Of a DNA stretch of 64,000 bases, positions 35,297 through 48,412 are shown piece after piece (positions within the stretch are counted from its first letter, which is position 1; every line of letters begins with the position of its first letter). This stretch comes from Rotaria sp. Silwood1 (taxonomy: Eukaryota > Rotifera > Eurotatoria > Philodinida > Philodinidae), in contig CAJNOP010000025.1 in the NCBI GenBank assembly GCA_905250075.1, forward strand, positions 1,736,318-1,800,317, written 5' to 3'. The notes beneath the pieces were generated by a model. That model ran no database searches. It saw only the letters and a list, made by a program, of their open reading frames with translations, and was not told the DNA's origin. The position numbers were made by a program, and so were the translations under genes.

Positions 35297-37060
35297 TTAT
35301 ATTTTCTTTTTCGCATATTCGAGATTCTTTCGCAAAGCTAGAAGATTAGGATGATTTGCTGGGAATGAACGTTGTAAAATAGTCAGTGCACGCTCACAAA
35401 ATGGTCACCTATGTTGTCATACACCAAACCAATATTGTTGTAAGAAGTAGCCAAACTCGAATGATTTGAAGGAAGAGTTTTTCGCCGGATTTCCAATGCT
35501 TTTTGATAATAGAACAGTGCATTCATATAGTCATCCATGTTGGAATGTATCGAACCAATGTTGTTGTAAGAAGTAGCCAAGTTAGCATACGTTGGTGAGA
35601 CAATTTTCTGCAGAGTTTTATACGATTGTTGAAAATAGGCAATGGCATCTGGATATTCACCCTAACCTTACTTGCAGTCCCGAGCCTATCATAAATAGTT
35701 GCTTTTTTCTTTATCAGTCGTTCTTTGAACAAGTAGGATGTTATATACCTCTTGAGCTTTGTTAAACTGTCCAAGTTTAATTAGCAATGTATCCAAGAGA
35801 TCCGATCCTTCGAGATGAGGAAAAGTATCTTGGTGCAATTGTTCAGTAAGAGTATGGAGTTCTGGATCATTGTCAGTGGTCAGTGTTAAATCGACTTGTC
35901 AAAAACGATTATTTCCTTCGATTTGCTTCATAGCTCCAATACGAAAAACGAAATGCATGGAGAAAAGAATTTCTTTGTATCGTTTTACATAATTAACATC
36001 GTGAACGTCTGTAAATTGTGTTAACCCGATGGATGGATGAATCATCATGACGAATAAGATACCAAAAAGATCGGATGTTTGAATCATTCTACGAGCGAAT
36101 CGGAGTGAGACTTGAAGGTTTTCACTGATCGACAGAAAATTATTAAATGATAAGAGTTCACCTTTGGTATTGACCAATTGATCAAAGTCGGCCTTCGACA
36201 TACTTTCACCAAGATAAACAGTAAAGGAACTGGACGTTGAATGTCCAGCAAACTGTTGTGCATGAAGTTTGATGATGTTGTTGTGGAGATCTTCTACGAA
36301 CAATCCCATTTTAATGATGATATCAACCTCCATCATGTGTAATAATCGATTTAACATTGAATAAAAGAAAAGATTGATATGTATACCATCATATCGGCAC
36401 ATGTTCATGGTATTCTCGTTGGATTTTGTCTACATTTTGCAGTTCTCTTGAATTCGTGGCAAATAATTGATGATAGTAAGTAGTAAATTCATCAATATGT
36501 TGTTGTCTGAAATCGATTGTTAACAAAATTTCCTTCATTATTTGAGTACACATAAACGATAAATCCAGTTCATCGAGGTTTTGCTTGCTGCTTCCACTAG
36601 ATGTGGAGATAAAGCTGATCGGAATCATGTTTTGATCACATTCTTATGCCGCCTGTTGAAGGTCTTTACAGATAAGAGCAATATCTATAAAGACTCCCTT
36701 TAGTTTTGGCCATTGTTTGACCCAACCTTCATGCCAAGCTTGATTCTTACTTAAAATATAAATAGCATTGATTTGTGGAATTTCGTGGACGATAGGAACA
36801 GTTGTTTGCTCGAATGTATCAGAAAATATCAGAAATATTTTCTCATGTTGAATATCTGTTACAAAATCGATACATTCATTCATATCAGCGAATGAATGTA
36901 TCTTGTTCACTATTTCACATAATTTGCTAATGGTATTGATAGTATAGCTATTGTTCATTTCATCGATATTGGCACCGACCCACACCAAGACGAAGTTCTG
37001 CATTATATGAGCAAAAGGAGCATCAGTTGTTATTGTTGTCGAGTTTTTCTTGTTGTCCAT
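35297..37060 (-). pseudogene. Broken ADP-ribosyltransferase (ART) + TPR-repeat protein
   Basis: Reading from 37060 downward: an N-terminal region (NFVLVWVGANIDE ... KGVFIDIALICKDLQQAA), an ART-like domain (VDIIIKMGLFVEDLH, FTVYLGESMS, LLSFNNFLSISEN, ILFSMHFVFRIG) and TPR repeats (GQFNKAQEVYNILL, LATSYNNIGSIHSNMDDYMNALFYYQKALEI-type units). This architecture is a large family in bdelloid rotifers. Breaks: in-frame TAA at 36644-36646, TGA in place of a Trp at 36389-36391, a frameshift near 36375, TGA for Trp at 35899-35901, paired shifts near 35660-35700, and a shift near 35400. The catalytic R-S-ExE set is also damaged: the Arg of VYRG is Leu, and the first Glu of ExE is Tyr. Family proteins mono-ADP-ribosylate protein arginines; this copy cannot do so. 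Confidence 0.88.
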
Positions 37061-38401
37061 AGCGTATGTTGTGTCTTATCAGTGAAAGAAATAAAATAAA
37101 ATGCTTGGATTGACATAGTATGTTGGAGTTTTTTTTTATAGATGTTTCTGTTTGTTTTCGATTGTTGCTGTAGTTCGATTTCTTTTTATTTTCGTTTCAT
37201 TCAAGTGTTTTAAATCTTTTTTTAACTTTTGTTATCTGAAGTGTCAGAAGAAAATGAAACAATAAAAAAGACAAGAAACTCATTGCAATAAAACTTCGTG
37301 CACTGTGCCATATTTCACTTTTACGGTATCAGAAGATTTATTTCTCTCCTTCTCCTTTGTGGTTTTATGGGTATGAATGAAGAGGAAACGATCATTCATG
37401 CACGTGCATATCCACACCTTGTGAGGATTATTTGTAAGCAAATGCAACACCACCGAAAAGATTGAAAAAAAAGATGGTATAAGTTCGATCTCGACACTAG
37501 CACATTGCATTTGAGCAAGAATTTTCTGAGCTTTGCTCCTCGAAATTATCGGGACATAAAATAATAACTTTTGATACGGTCTTTCAGAAATTAAAAAAAG
37601 ACCTTTCGAAGGACGACATATATGCTGTGCTTCTCACCGCACCAAGAGAAGATTACTATCAGTTGCCACTATTGAGAAATGTTATGAAACAGCACCGACT
37701 CGAATCAATAACGATCGAATTATTGATATTCACTCATTTAGTCAATATAGGATTGCTATATATCTAATAATAATCTTACTTATAATAGAATATTTTATGT
37801 AAGTAACAGTAGACATAATACACCATACTATGGTTACTGAAGATATTAGAATTTTAGCAACTTTCATTTGACAAAATCGATGATGTTAAACAATCTCGTG
37901 AATCTCATTGCCAATCAATCTGTACGTGTTTAAACAAGATAGATTCATGACAGTAATGCTGTTATATGAGAAATATACCTTCAGAAACGGTTAAAAACAA
38001 TGACGACACCACTCGTGAATTAGCACCGAATTCCAGTGTCTGAAGATGAAGAAGAATTAAAATATTTATGGTCAATAAATCATATTGAATAACATAAGAT
38101 ACAAGATATTTGATTCGATGAAACTTAAAGTGCAGGTGAAAGTTTTTTGTTGGCTATTAGCTAAGGAATATGCAAAAACCTTGACATTCATACAGAAATA
38201 TATATATAACAGAATCTCTTGAGTTACAATAATCGCCGATTCATCTTGTTTCACATTTTAATCCTACAAGACTCCCACTAACAGCTTTTTTTGACAATAA
38301 AATCTCACTTTGACTTCTTAGAACTTTAGGACTTTTTCTTTCTTTCAAACGAAAAAGAAGTCTTCTAGCTATTGATAAAGAATTTTCTTGTGATTGTTTT
38401 T
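37061..38401. other. Intergenic DNA between ART-TPR relic and channel gene
   Basis: A minus-strand ORF at 37280-37510 (76 aa) is somewhat GC-richer but has no recognised domain. The remainder is AT-rich. It should contain the promoter of the former ART-TPR gene above 37060. Confidence 0.45.
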
Positions 38402-40869
38402 TTAATTTTGGAAATGAAGAAAATAAAACCAATATAAAATATTAAAAAGAATAAAACTAACTGGAAATACAATACGAGCAAACACATCAAGTTCACTTCG
38501 ACTATTTATACCAATACGTGATGTACGTTTACGTATAGAACGTTTATACTTTGTATTTCCAGATATACAAAACCAAAGTCGACGTACATAACGACAAATA
38601 TTGCTTAACCATGGATTTCTATTTATTTGAATAGTTTTCTCATTTACATTTGAAGAAGGAGGATAGAACATTGATGGACGACGAATATAATCAAGTATTT
38701 CTGCATTTTCTTCATTTGATAAGACACCATCTAAGGAATCTGGAAAATATGTTGATGGATCACCATAACCGAACTATAAAATCGACATATAAAATTACTT
38801 TATAAAAAAAAAAAAAAAAAATTGAACTTAATAAAACCTTTGTAAAATAATGAACAAAAGCAAATTGAAGTAAAGAAGCAAGTAAAAATGCATAAGTTAC
38901 AATAACAAACCAATCGAGTGCTGTAAGATAAGGAACAGCAGCCGTATAATTTCGTATATCAAAACTTAGAGTTGTTAAACTAAGAAAAGTCATAACACCA
39001 ATATTCACTCGATCAGCTGTTGCTTCACGATGAATAAAAAATGCAACCCATGAAAGAATAACTAACATAGAACTTGGTACATAAACTTGAAGAATATAAT
39101 AACCCATATGCCGTTTAAGAACAAAATCCACACGAAGAATTGAAAAATTTCCTATCATAGAAAATAAATAGTATATTTTATTATTAACAGAAAATAATCA
39201 TGATCACAAAATATTTTCCGATAATTACAAGAATTTTTTTTTCTTTATTATTACAAAACAAATCGATACAATGCTCGAGACGAATGAAAGATTAGTTTCT
39301 TGAATCTAATGTTGAAAACTCTTCTATTATTGATTTAGAATTTTTTGCAAAACATACATCTACCGTATATTGTATTTAATCATAATATACTTTTGTCGAA
39401 TGAAAATAGCCTATCTGAATCACATCAGTAAAAATAAATCATTTGATAATACTCAGATTCTTATTCAGTCTAAATTATAATTCGTTTTGATCATGAGTGA
39501 GATTTCTATAATGCTTATTTTGAAAAGAAATTAAGAATAAAGAAAATATTATCATTCTCAAAAATTAGTTTTTATGAAAAATGTAATGTTCTATATTCAA
39601 AACAAAATATTCATTTGTATGTAAAAAATAAATTAATAAAAACAATTCATTTTACTATTATTTTTAATTTGAATTCACAGAAATCTGTAGAGAATTTCAA
39701 AGCGCATGTTGCGATGAAAAACTCGAAATGTCATGTTGTACTTCTGTAGAGATATAAGAAATAAACATTTAAAAACATATTTTGTATTATTTGAACATGT
39801 TAAATTCGATAAGTATGTGTTCAAACATATAATCAAAATTATTTCAAATTTAGAAATTTCTTCTTTCATTAAATAATTTTTTATTATCAACTATTTCTAC
39901 ATATATTTTATAATCGATTTCTTTTTATTACATACGTCCATTCATATTCCTAATTTCATCATATTGTGGATATTTAATAAGATCAAATTGTGATAATAAA
40001 ACTTTTGCATCAAAATTAACACTCTTATTATTTCCTAAACGCCAACCATATTCAATATCTGATGCTGCATTAGCAACTATCAACAAAAAAAAAAAAGAAA
40101 ACTATTTAAAATATAATCTTATGTTTATCGTTTTACAGCTGCCAATAAGTAATTGACAAATTTGTGTATCAACAGGAAATCTTTTCAAATTCATATTACA
40201 TCTAGCTTTTACTGTTATTCTATAAATAAAAAAAAAAATGAAAAGAATAATCGAACAATACTGTTTTTTTTCTTGTTTTGTTACCGTGATGAATACCATA
40301 TTGAACCATCTGGAAAAAGACGCCATAAACGATTACTTGTCGGTATTGTATGTAAATAAGAATATTTAGAATTATAAAATACTGTATCAGGTCTCCAAAG
40401 ACGTTCAAGCATACGTGTTGATAATGAAAGAACACCAACTCCTTCAGCAAATTGAAGACGTTCATCACGCCATCGTTGTCGAAAATAACAATTCATTGTA
40501 TATGACTAAATATATTATAAAACAAAATACAAAACAAAGAAAATTTATTTATTTCATACCAACCATATCCATATCTTGAATAGGACCAAATGAACTAACT
40601 AATATATCAAAATTAATTTTTGTTGGACCTTCTATATAAAATAAATGTCGATAAAATAAATAATATTAAATATTTATATTACCTCCAAAATTCGGTCGAA
40701 TATGTGCTTGATAATCTTTTAAAAGTCCATCAAGTATTGTTGTTATTTGATATGTATGTCCTAATACACTGGTTATATTATCATTATAAAATGTTTCATT
40801 CTCAAATGATTCTACATTATTTATTATATACATATATAAAATCAATTTTGTTATGATGACTATATACAT
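38402..40869 (-). CDS. Cys-loop ligand-gated ion channel subunit (GABA-A / GRD-like)
   Basis: Seven exons (40869-40683, 40631-40564, 40505-40285, 40219-40137, 40076-39936, 39151-38838, 38773-38402) give 461 aa. A hydrophobic N-terminal signal-like segment precedes the ligand-binding domain: [53 protein letters not shown]. The Cys loop is C-NMNLKRFPVDTQI-C (about C166 and C180, 13 residues between). Transmembrane segments follow: YYILQVYVPSSMLVILSWVAFFI (M1), RVNIGVMTFLSLTTLS (M2), YLTALDWFVIVTYAFLLASLLQF (M3), and M4 at the C-terminus. The pre-M2 sequence is REATADRV, as I recall in insect GRD-type subunits, rather than the PAR of most anion channels. Probable GABA- or amino-acid-gated chloride channel; ligand and ion selectivity are inferred. 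Confidence 0.9.
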
Positions 40870-43800
40870 TTTTATTTTGTATTATCATTCAACAAAATCC
40901 GTATTCTATATTATTATTTTTAACACCGGCTGTTATTTACAGCTGTAGCTTGAAGTCATACCAATCAAGAAAGTTGTTTCGATTCTATGGGAGAAAAAAT
41001 AATAATAATTATGCACATCAATAGATTGTGTTTTTTTTTTATTACAGAAAATTGTTTTTTTTTTCTAGTGACCTATTTTCTATAGAATTTGATCGACAAA
41101 AGGAAAAGGCATAATGTCAATATATATTCTTCTTATATACGGAACATCTTAGCAAAATTTGTAGTAATGAAGTTTTTTTTGACCAGCTGTTTCGTCTTAG
41201 ATTCAATCAATTAAGCATAAAAGAATAGCTTTAACTCAAATGATAGATAAATCTAAGAAAGATTTCTATGTTCGGTATTGAGCGAATACTCGATTATTAT
41301 ATTAATATGATAATTAAATAGACGAGCTTGAGTTTTATGTAACAAAGAGCAATATATGAAGTTAGAAGTTACTTGACTGACGTCAAAGAATTTTGTTTTT
41401 AGAAGTAAAAAAATTATATTGTTAATTACATAAATATATTTGATAGTATTCTCATACATTTATCAACTCTTTTTTTTCTACAGTCACAGTCCTAATTAGA
41501 TAATAATGCTGTTACAAAATATATTTGACTAATATCAAGGTACCAGCAAAGATTTATTGCCTTATATTGTTATTCCTAATTCAGTATTCTAATGATCATT
41601 TATATCTTCATTAGGAATCTCAAACACTAAGAATTGTTTCTACATGGCTGCTATAGATCATGTGTTAGAAACGTTGATTAATATTCACTTATCAACTGAG
41701 CCAAGATACATGAATAGTACTAAAATTTATTATGATTCTCTGCACAAAAGTCTAAGATTTAGTAATAGCATAATGTCATATCGAACCGTCTTCTAACATT
41801 TTTCGAGTTTATGCGATAGTTCGTCTTTCCTACTCGACATTCGCTTGAATGGCAATCTAGTTATACTTGACTACCGAGAAATCAAATAAAAAATAGAAAA
41901 AAATTATATTTAAATGGTTGTCTAATTTAATCATCGAAATCTTTCACAGCACATCTCTTCAATAAAAACTAATTAAATATACTATTATGCTTTACAAAAT
42001 ATCTATAGAATGTGAATTTTACAATATTTTTCTCTTCCGTATAATTTTTCATAATGGCAATCCTATGTCTATGCGTATCATATGTGTGCTTTTGCAACGT
42101 ATATAGTGCACAAATGAATTGAAATATTTGAAACAAACAGATTTCTTTGAGATTTACTTTTAAATTGAGATTAAAAGTTGTACTAAATAATAATGTGTCA
42201 AATCTTAAAATAAACTTGCACAAAACTGAATAATATTCTTTCAATAATTAAATTAAACAAACAAAAGATCTAAAGAAGTTGTCCTTACTAATAGAAATCA
42301 ACGCTATATCCAATTGTGTCATTAATACTAATAGAGATAAAGAATATAGGTTTTCTCTACACGCATCGTCACTTTCACGTCCGTATCTGATTTAACAATT
42401 ATAAAAAGAAATCAGTAAAATATGATGTTTATCATTCCTGATTTTAATTCTTTTTTGATATATGTATGCATAATTTGATTAATGTAATGACATTATCTGA
42501 CCACCTGTAATTATTTTTCATCATGATCGTATGATAATGAAGTTTTTCTCTTTTCACTCTACCATCAACGATAATAATAATTCCAGATTTATCACTTTCA
42601 AAATGAAATATCAACGAAAAAAAAATCTGATTTAAGTAAAGCTTGCAAAAAGGCTTTATAAATTTCTTCTTGTTAGAATTGAAGGCCTTTTTGTTTTTAG
42701 ATATAACAAGCAAACGGTAGAATTATAAATTCAATTTAACACTTCTTCTTTTGTATTGAATGACGACGTAAGGTCATAGCAATGTAATGAAATTTTTTAC
42801 GACACAAAATAAATAAGAACTTTGTAGGGTATATGTATACGAAAAAAAAATCTTTAATGGAAAAATAATGAAGGAAGTCTGTGTGTAAACAATACAAGAA
42901 GACTTGTAGATTCTCTCGCATGCATCCGATTGCCATACTTAATCAACGAAACAAAGTAGACAAAATCATAATTTTCAAACAGTAACGCTTTGCATTTGAT
43001 CATCTTGATATTTCTATTCATGACTTCTCTATGATTGCAAGTCAAAATACAATTGAGATCTGTTGATGAAAAACTATGCTATCTGCTGTGAATATCTCAG
43101 TTAAATGATCCCACGCCGTTAAACATCACCGTCATCATCAGCGTCACTGTCGATTCCATCTAAGGCATGTGAGTTTCTATTATTTTTCTCCGAAAAATCA
43201 TAATGAGCAAGATATTTTTGATAATGATCTAAACAGAGACATCAATATTCACCAAATATCAACCCTACATCCAATGCTATTATTCAAGGACAATGGCATC
43301 CATCAACAAAAAATCATAGTACAAACCGTAATGAGGTATTTAATTGTTAGAACAGTATTTATATACTACTATAGTACTCATGATTGTGATTTTTGACAAT
43401 CCCGATAAAGTGAAAGGAATTCAATATTTATATATAAGTCCATAGCTGATATCTTGGGACAATCACGAAATTCAAAGCATCAAAAGAAAATGAAGAAGTT
43501 CAATGAATTCAAGATGTATAAATATTTTAGATATCTATACATTATAGCTATCATGCAGCCCAAGGCCATGAAGGAATTCAAAGAACTATAGGTATATGCA
43601 TCTTGTAACTATCATCAAAATCAAGTAGAATGGAGGAGAGTTTAGAAAAAAGAAGAGTGTGAGTGTTGGAATTCTTTTCTTTCATACCTATAAATAAACC
43701 ATGCATCCACCTTCATTTTTCTTGATTTCCTTGAGTTTACTAAATTCCACACCAGTCTGGAAGGTTGATGCCATTGATTTACAGATATATCTTGCATTCC

Positions 43801-44719
43801 TCAAAACCTATGATAATGATAAGGTATACATATCTAGCTTTTTTTTTACATGCTTTGAATTTTTTGATTTTCGTTAATTTTTCTATGTAACCGAAGTTAG
43901 CACCCGACTCGAGTTTTTTTGAAGAATGATTCTCTTCATTCAGTGAGCCAAATGCAGCTCGACAAGTTCTATCGAATGTTCCAATTGGAATTTTACAGAA
44001 GCTAACTGAAACAAAATGACAGCTAAAATAGCGGTTTTATGCTAACGTTAGACCGTACATGACGAAACCAATTGATCAGTTTGGGTGAAACTTAAACGAT
44101 TGAGGTTACTACTTGAACTACTATAATTGTTTATCATTTGTTCAAAAATCAAGATAGAATATGTTCAATGTCTACGTATGCTAGGGCACAACTGTCAAAG
44201 CTAGTGTCTGTCACGCAGAGCAAGTGCGTATGAAACAAAGTGTTTAAGGGTAGCTTTCCGTGCGCAACTGTACTAGATCTGCAGTTGTCTGTGTTAATGT
44301 CGGTGTGTGACTATCGTGTGAATGTGAGTGATAGTGAATAGGCTTTTCTGTATACTAACTATGAACACATTCTTGAATCATTGCGATTTCGAATTGACCA
44401 GAAGCTTTCTCGACACACTGTGACATCTTTTTTAAAGTAACAATGACAATTTTCTTTATTTTTATGACTGATTATCATAGTTAACCGACAATAAATGGTG
44501 AAAGAATCAGCGAAGCAAACAAAATCCTCGTCATACAATTGTAGAGCAAGACAATAGACATTCATCAACAATAGTAACCAAGACGTTATTTACTCATGAT
44601 GAATTTCAATTTAACTGCACCTAAGTCTGATATCAGTCCATTAAAAGTTCATACTAACATATCAGGGAGGCTTTTTCTGTTTTCAAACATTACACTTTTT
44701 TTCTATGAAAGTATTCATT
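40870..44719. other. Long intergenic region, no intact gene
   Basis: AT-rich. A GC-richer patch at about 44160-44340 precedes the broken gene at 44720 and could be its former 5' region. ORFs at 41969-42244, 42444-42713 and 44359-44571 have no recognisable features. The first few hundred bases hold the upstream region of the channel gene. Confidence 0.45.
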
Positions 44720-46144
44720 TGAATCATCGATTCGCATTGCTTCTGTGCGTGATGCTGATCGAAGACAAAATCCAATAAAGAAGCGTAATAGACGAAGGTT
44801 TGTTATTTATATACTTTTCTTTTATAATTCTCCTGTATTTTTTACAGACTTTTTGGTTGCTGTTATTGTACTATCTCACCAATGTGTGTATTTTTTTCCG
44901 TACTTGGTTGTCTACTTGTTTGATAGCAATAGCTGCACTTGCTGTTGGATTATTGGTTAAGTTAAGTCCAATAACAACGACTTCTACAAGCACTTTGAAA
45001 CCCTCTGGTAATTCTACTAATGTCAATATTATATCTTCCATCTAATTCACAAATTTCATAAGTTTATTTGTATGAAGAGGAAAGAAATTATATATATTCT
45101 GCACAGTTCAGTCTTAGTTATTGACTGTAACTTAATTCATTGTTCATGAATCGAGACAAAAACTTTTTTCAATGATTGTCAAAAACCACAGCAAAATCTA
45201 AAATATTCTTGTTCTTAAGAGCATATTTGAGAAAACCTCATTCTTACTCCCTTTTTTCTCTGATAAGAAATGCGTTTGAAATATGTCTCAATAATTATTT
45301 AAAGAATCTAGAATTGCTTTTGTCTTACTCCAACGAAACAATATCAATAACTTGAAAAATTTGTAAGAACACAAATAATAGAACATATAAGTACGAGAAT
45401 TCGTAGTTGAACTTTGATTCAAAGTTGTTGTATATCAAAATGTTCTCTATCATTTCGATTGTGTTAAAATTTTTAATAACATCCAAAGAAACATTTCTCA
45501 TTGTTGCTTTGTATTTCTAACAATACTTTATCGTTTAGTATTCAATATCAATATGCTGGCAAATGGTAATGCTGAAACAGTTTCTTATCAGATGGGTACA
45601 GGTGTCACTAGTCCTACTGGATGGAACCATGATGGAAGCATCACCCAAGCTTATTACAACAATAGTCTATTTACGAGTTAACCGTTGACAATGTCTGCGA
45701 CTACGTAAGATAAATATCAAATTTCTTGTATTGAATTTTTCTTTCTTCATTGATCGAGGTCGTTGTTTCTTCCATGGCGATCAATCAGCAAACACATCAA
45801 TATGGCAAACAATCAGTCTAACTGATTACACTGATTATTCTCTTATCGATAGAGGGCTAGTAAAATTTAATCTTTCAGCATGATTGGGTTGCTAATCGAC
45901 TCAAAATGATTCGGCTATGGTTTCGTTGACTTTTTATAATCAAGCTAATCAAATAATAGGTAATGTTACAAGTATTGGGCCTGTTTTAGCTGCTGATCGA
46001 GGCAATCAAACAGTGTTTGTCTGTCGACACACCACTGGGTTTGTGCCTACTGGTGCTCGTTCAATAACTGTGCTCGTCATACTTACTCATTTTGAAGGAA
46101 ACTACAACAATGGCAATATCGACAACATCGATTGTTTCTTATAG
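44720..46144 (+). pseudogene. Broken gene: TM segment plus C-terminal galactose-binding-like domain
   Basis: Exon-like blocks run in order. A basic segment (RDADRRQNPIKKRNRRR, about 44749-44800) comes first. Then a hydrophobic helix (WLSTCLIAIAALAVGLLVKL) with a Thr/Ser-rich linker at 44900-45045. Then a domain starting LANGNAETVSYQMG, SPTGWNHDGSITQAYYNN (45550-45700) and continuing GRCFFHGD, TSIWQTISLTDY, LVKFNLSA, then MVSLTFYNQANQIIG and LAADRGNQT to 46144. In-frame TAA after LFTS (about 45680), TGA where a Trp is expected after NLSA, and TAA shortly after show it is dead. I recognise the layout as one seen repeatedly in bdelloid proteins (type II TM plus NGDAETG-type domain), but I cannot name a function. 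Confidence 0.62.
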
Positions 46145-47163
46145 CAATGAACTGGAAAAATATAAGTTTTCGCCATTGAAAAAAATTCTTGTATATTTAA
46201 TTCGTTCTCATAAGAAAACTCATCTGATCAATCTTTGTTTTCACATTAGTGAATGAAGCATTATATATTAGTTGAAAATACATCTTTGCACGTATACATC
46301 ATGATGAGATGAAAATGTCTTCGTATGAAATTTCATTCTCTAATTATTGATCTCATAAATGCGTGAGGTGATTTCAATGTATGAAATCAACCCTTTTTAC
46401 TCGATTTTTAAGAAGATTTTTGTGCGTGCGGTTGTGCTCATGCATTTATGTTTCAATATATGGCTGATGAATGAACGAATTCCTCTGGGAGTCTAAACTT
46501 AAAAAATAAATTAAAACATAAAATAAGTGTTCTTTTTTCATATAAAAATATTTATGGTTCGTGACTTTCATGCACATGCTCTCTACTTGTTCTTCATAGG
46601 AATGAACTAAACTCTTTTGAAAAATTTGTCAAAATGTGTTCAACTCCTCATGTAGTTCTATAGATATATAGAACTATTCTCTTATTCTTAGCAAATGAAG
46701 TATTTCGTAACAGCAGATTAAACAGATTGTAATGAGTAAGTGCCATACGACAAATTTATCATTGATTTTAAAAACTAATTGTTGACAATTACTGATTTCG
46801 TGAGTAGCTTCGAACTCAACAATAAAAGGATCAACTGTATGTCTGGATGACTGTTGGTTGTCATTCATTCATGACACTGAATCATATTGGACATTCAAAA
46901 ATTTATTTAAATGGGGCACTTCCATTTGATGATGAACAATGAAATGCCAGATTAAGAAACATTACAATACTTTTCATAGGACTTAAAATTTCGATATATG
47001 GATTGCTTATAAAATGTCAAATCAAGCCTAGACTTTTATTTTCGTTTTGATGTAGATAGCAAATAAATTTGATGTTGCTTGATGATCTTGGGTTTTCATA
47101 CCAACTTATTCCGTTCTTTTCATATATTGATGCCCACGATAATGATTATAGGTACTGAAACAA
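46145..47163. other. Intergenic DNA
   Basis: AT-rich sequence between a broken gene and an isolated GC-richer ORF. No feature is supported. Confidence 0.45.
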
Positions 47164-47466
47164 TCAAAAGCGTCCCTGTCCACTGCCATAAATAGCTGTA
47201 AATTGAAGTTTGATAAGCGCATTAGTACGACCGTGTTCTATCGTGTTGTACACAGTGCATGAAGGACGTGACACAGTCGGAACATCGTGGATTCGACAGC
47301 AAATTGTATGAAACGACTGTATATAGTACCGTTTTTTAGTTGCATTGATGACTGTAAGCATGTTTCCTGTGAACACTTTCCCATGTAATATACCAATATA
47401 TGATGATACACACTCATTTACGATTCTGCTTGTTCGGCTAGAAAAGTAATTCGGAAATTGTTTCAT
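47164..47466 (-). CDS. Uncharacterised 100-aa ORF, possible gene fragment
   Basis: One open frame from ATG (47466) to TGA (47164-47166), clearly richer in G+C and in third-position C/G than its AT-rich surroundings, which is unusual for a chance ORF here. It contains FHTICCRIHDVPTVSRPSCTVYNTIEHGRTNALI with three cysteines and ends YGSGQGRF. I do not recognise a domain. No signal peptide or TM segment. It could be an exon of a partly lost gene, a pseudogene fragment or a small real gene; no splice partners could be linked with confidence. Confidence 0.3.
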   Translation of the reverse strand: MKQFPNYFSSRTSRIVNECVSSYIGILHGKVFTGNMLTVINATKKRYYIQSFHTICCRIHDVPTVSRPSCTVYNTIEHGRTNALIKLQFTAIYGSGQGRF

Positions 47467-48412
47467 TTCTTTTCATTCCATCCTTTAATGCAAACCAAAG
47501 GCTAAGATAAAGATTATGTAGATAGGAAACATAGCCTATATGTTAATGGCAACTGAAGGATGTATTTACTATAGTATCTTTTCTCTTTCTGTGTTTTTTC
47601 ACGTTAAGTTTCGAGTGACTGTAGTAAACAGTATCATCTGATACTGCTTGAAATTGATAAAAAAAAAATGCTTGTTTTTCTGAATTAGGAAACGTACTCA
47701 CTTCATGTCACTTACTGTGAGTTCCATATATGACTTGAGGATGGACGTGCGTATGATGTCTCTATATTACATTTAAGAATGTATACCTCAACACGAATGT
47801 AATGGCGCATCTACTAAAGATAAATAATCACATACTTCGTTAAATAATAACAGAAGATATGAATTAGAATTGCAACAAATACAAATCGTTTCAAGAAGTC
47901 GTAATGGCTTGCAATATATACCAAATAGATAACAAGTTATAAATTCATTATAACTAATGAAACAAACTACGTCCTCATTTTAATACTACAATCTACTAAT
48001 ATGATCATGTTGATGATATCGGTCTGTTTTACGTACTGCTTTATTGGTGCTGTTACTTAAAATACACTCGCTTTCGATCTGCAATTAGGATATGATTAAA
48101 TACAGGGCCACAGAAACTTCAATATGAACTACGATATGGATTCAAATCTGGTAAATCGATTTTGTCGGTTGATTGTTCATTGTCGAAGAAGAAGAGGAGG
48201 GCTCTTTGAAAAATCGAATTCAGTAATAGAATATAGTCTGTTTTTTTTTTTTATTTTATTGAATTGATAGAGCATTTATTCATAAACATGTTACAACAAA
48301 CAAAAATTATTAAATATGGTAATTACTAATACAAAAAAAAATATATCAGTAATAAATATTACTAATACAAAAATAATGACTCATCTTGTATAATTTTGTC
48401 ATAAAAGTTTTA
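47467..48412. other. Intergenic DNA
   Basis: AT-rich. The part near 48240-48412 is the 3' flank of the LRR gene. Nothing else was seen. Confidence 0.45.

Noticed and set aside
37280..37510. 76-aa minus-strand ORF
   Set aside because: Slightly GC-rich but unrecognised and without a convincing continuation; left as intergenic.
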